Positions 63,856-64,000 of a stretch of DNA of 64,000 nt are shown here, piece by piece. The notes beneath the pieces are model-generated. The model ran no database searches. It was not told where the DNA came from and saw nothing but the letters and a program-made list of their open reading frames with translations. This DNA is from Tetrahymena elliotti 4EA (Eukaryota > Ciliophora > Oligohymenophorea > Hymenostomatida > Tetrahymenidae), in the NCBI GenBank assembly GCA_000231825.2, contig JH720294.1, forward strand, positions 2,450,654-2,514,653. The letters are read 5' to 3'. Position numbers and translations under genes: made by a program. Position 1 is the stretch's first letter, and each line of letters opens with the position of its first letter.

Positions 63856-64000
63856 CTAAATTAAAATATCAAGTAAATTATTCATTGAAAAAATAAATAT
63901 CAAAGATGGGTTAGCTAGCTCTCATTAATGATTTTCACAATTTTTAAACAAAATTGAATAAAACAAAAAGAACTCATAGGCAAAATAAGAATGAAACATT

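Overview
The window is ciliate nuclear DNA, most likely macronuclear and from a Tetrahymena-like oligohymenophorean. The evidence is in the sequence: very A+T-rich DNA, long frames interrupted by TAA and TAG but ending only at TGA, and many introns of about 49-660 nt with GTA-type donors and TAG or AAG acceptors. TAA and TAG must be read as Gln. They fall at positions where conserved proteins have Gln, for example the Gln-Gln-Leu-Phe after the USP Cys box. All frames below use that code. Genes are dense and mostly intact, lie on both strands, and are separated by A+T-only spacers of 0.4-2.2 kb.

Layout. 1-855: C-terminal part of a CaMK-type protein kinase (+). 1939-4895: ten-exon PRP39-like U1 snRNP factor (+). 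6464-9730: 1,069-residue unknown protein (+). 11912-14095: Gln-rich MORN protein (-). 14870-15592: CacyBP/SIP-like CS-SGS protein (+). 16567-25497: tandem array of four related unknown genes (+), followed by a decayed fifth copy (26470-27395) and an opposite-strand fragment that looks like the end of a PH domain. 27814-38818: twelve-exon, about 3,245-residue four-domain voltage-gated Ca2+ channel (-) with an EEEE pore and an I-II linker of about 1,200 residues. 39826-41256: LRR protein (+). 42028-43763: N-terminally acylatable MORN protein (+). 45281-46357: dual-specificity phosphatase (+). 47020-49845: coiled-coil protein (-). 51074-53659: PX-BAR sorting nexin (+). 54765-63855: most of a giant USP9X/USP34-type ubiquitin protease (-), whose 5' end is beyond the window.

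Most genes are housekeeping or cytoskeletal/membrane functions with no operon logic. The part that looks least described is the tandem family at 16.5-27.4 kb. It shows duplication with flanking DNA, a frameshift in one copy, deletion decay in another, and no family I recognise. The channel's oversized I-II linker is the second notable item. No tRNA, rRNA, CRISPR or intact transposon was recognised.
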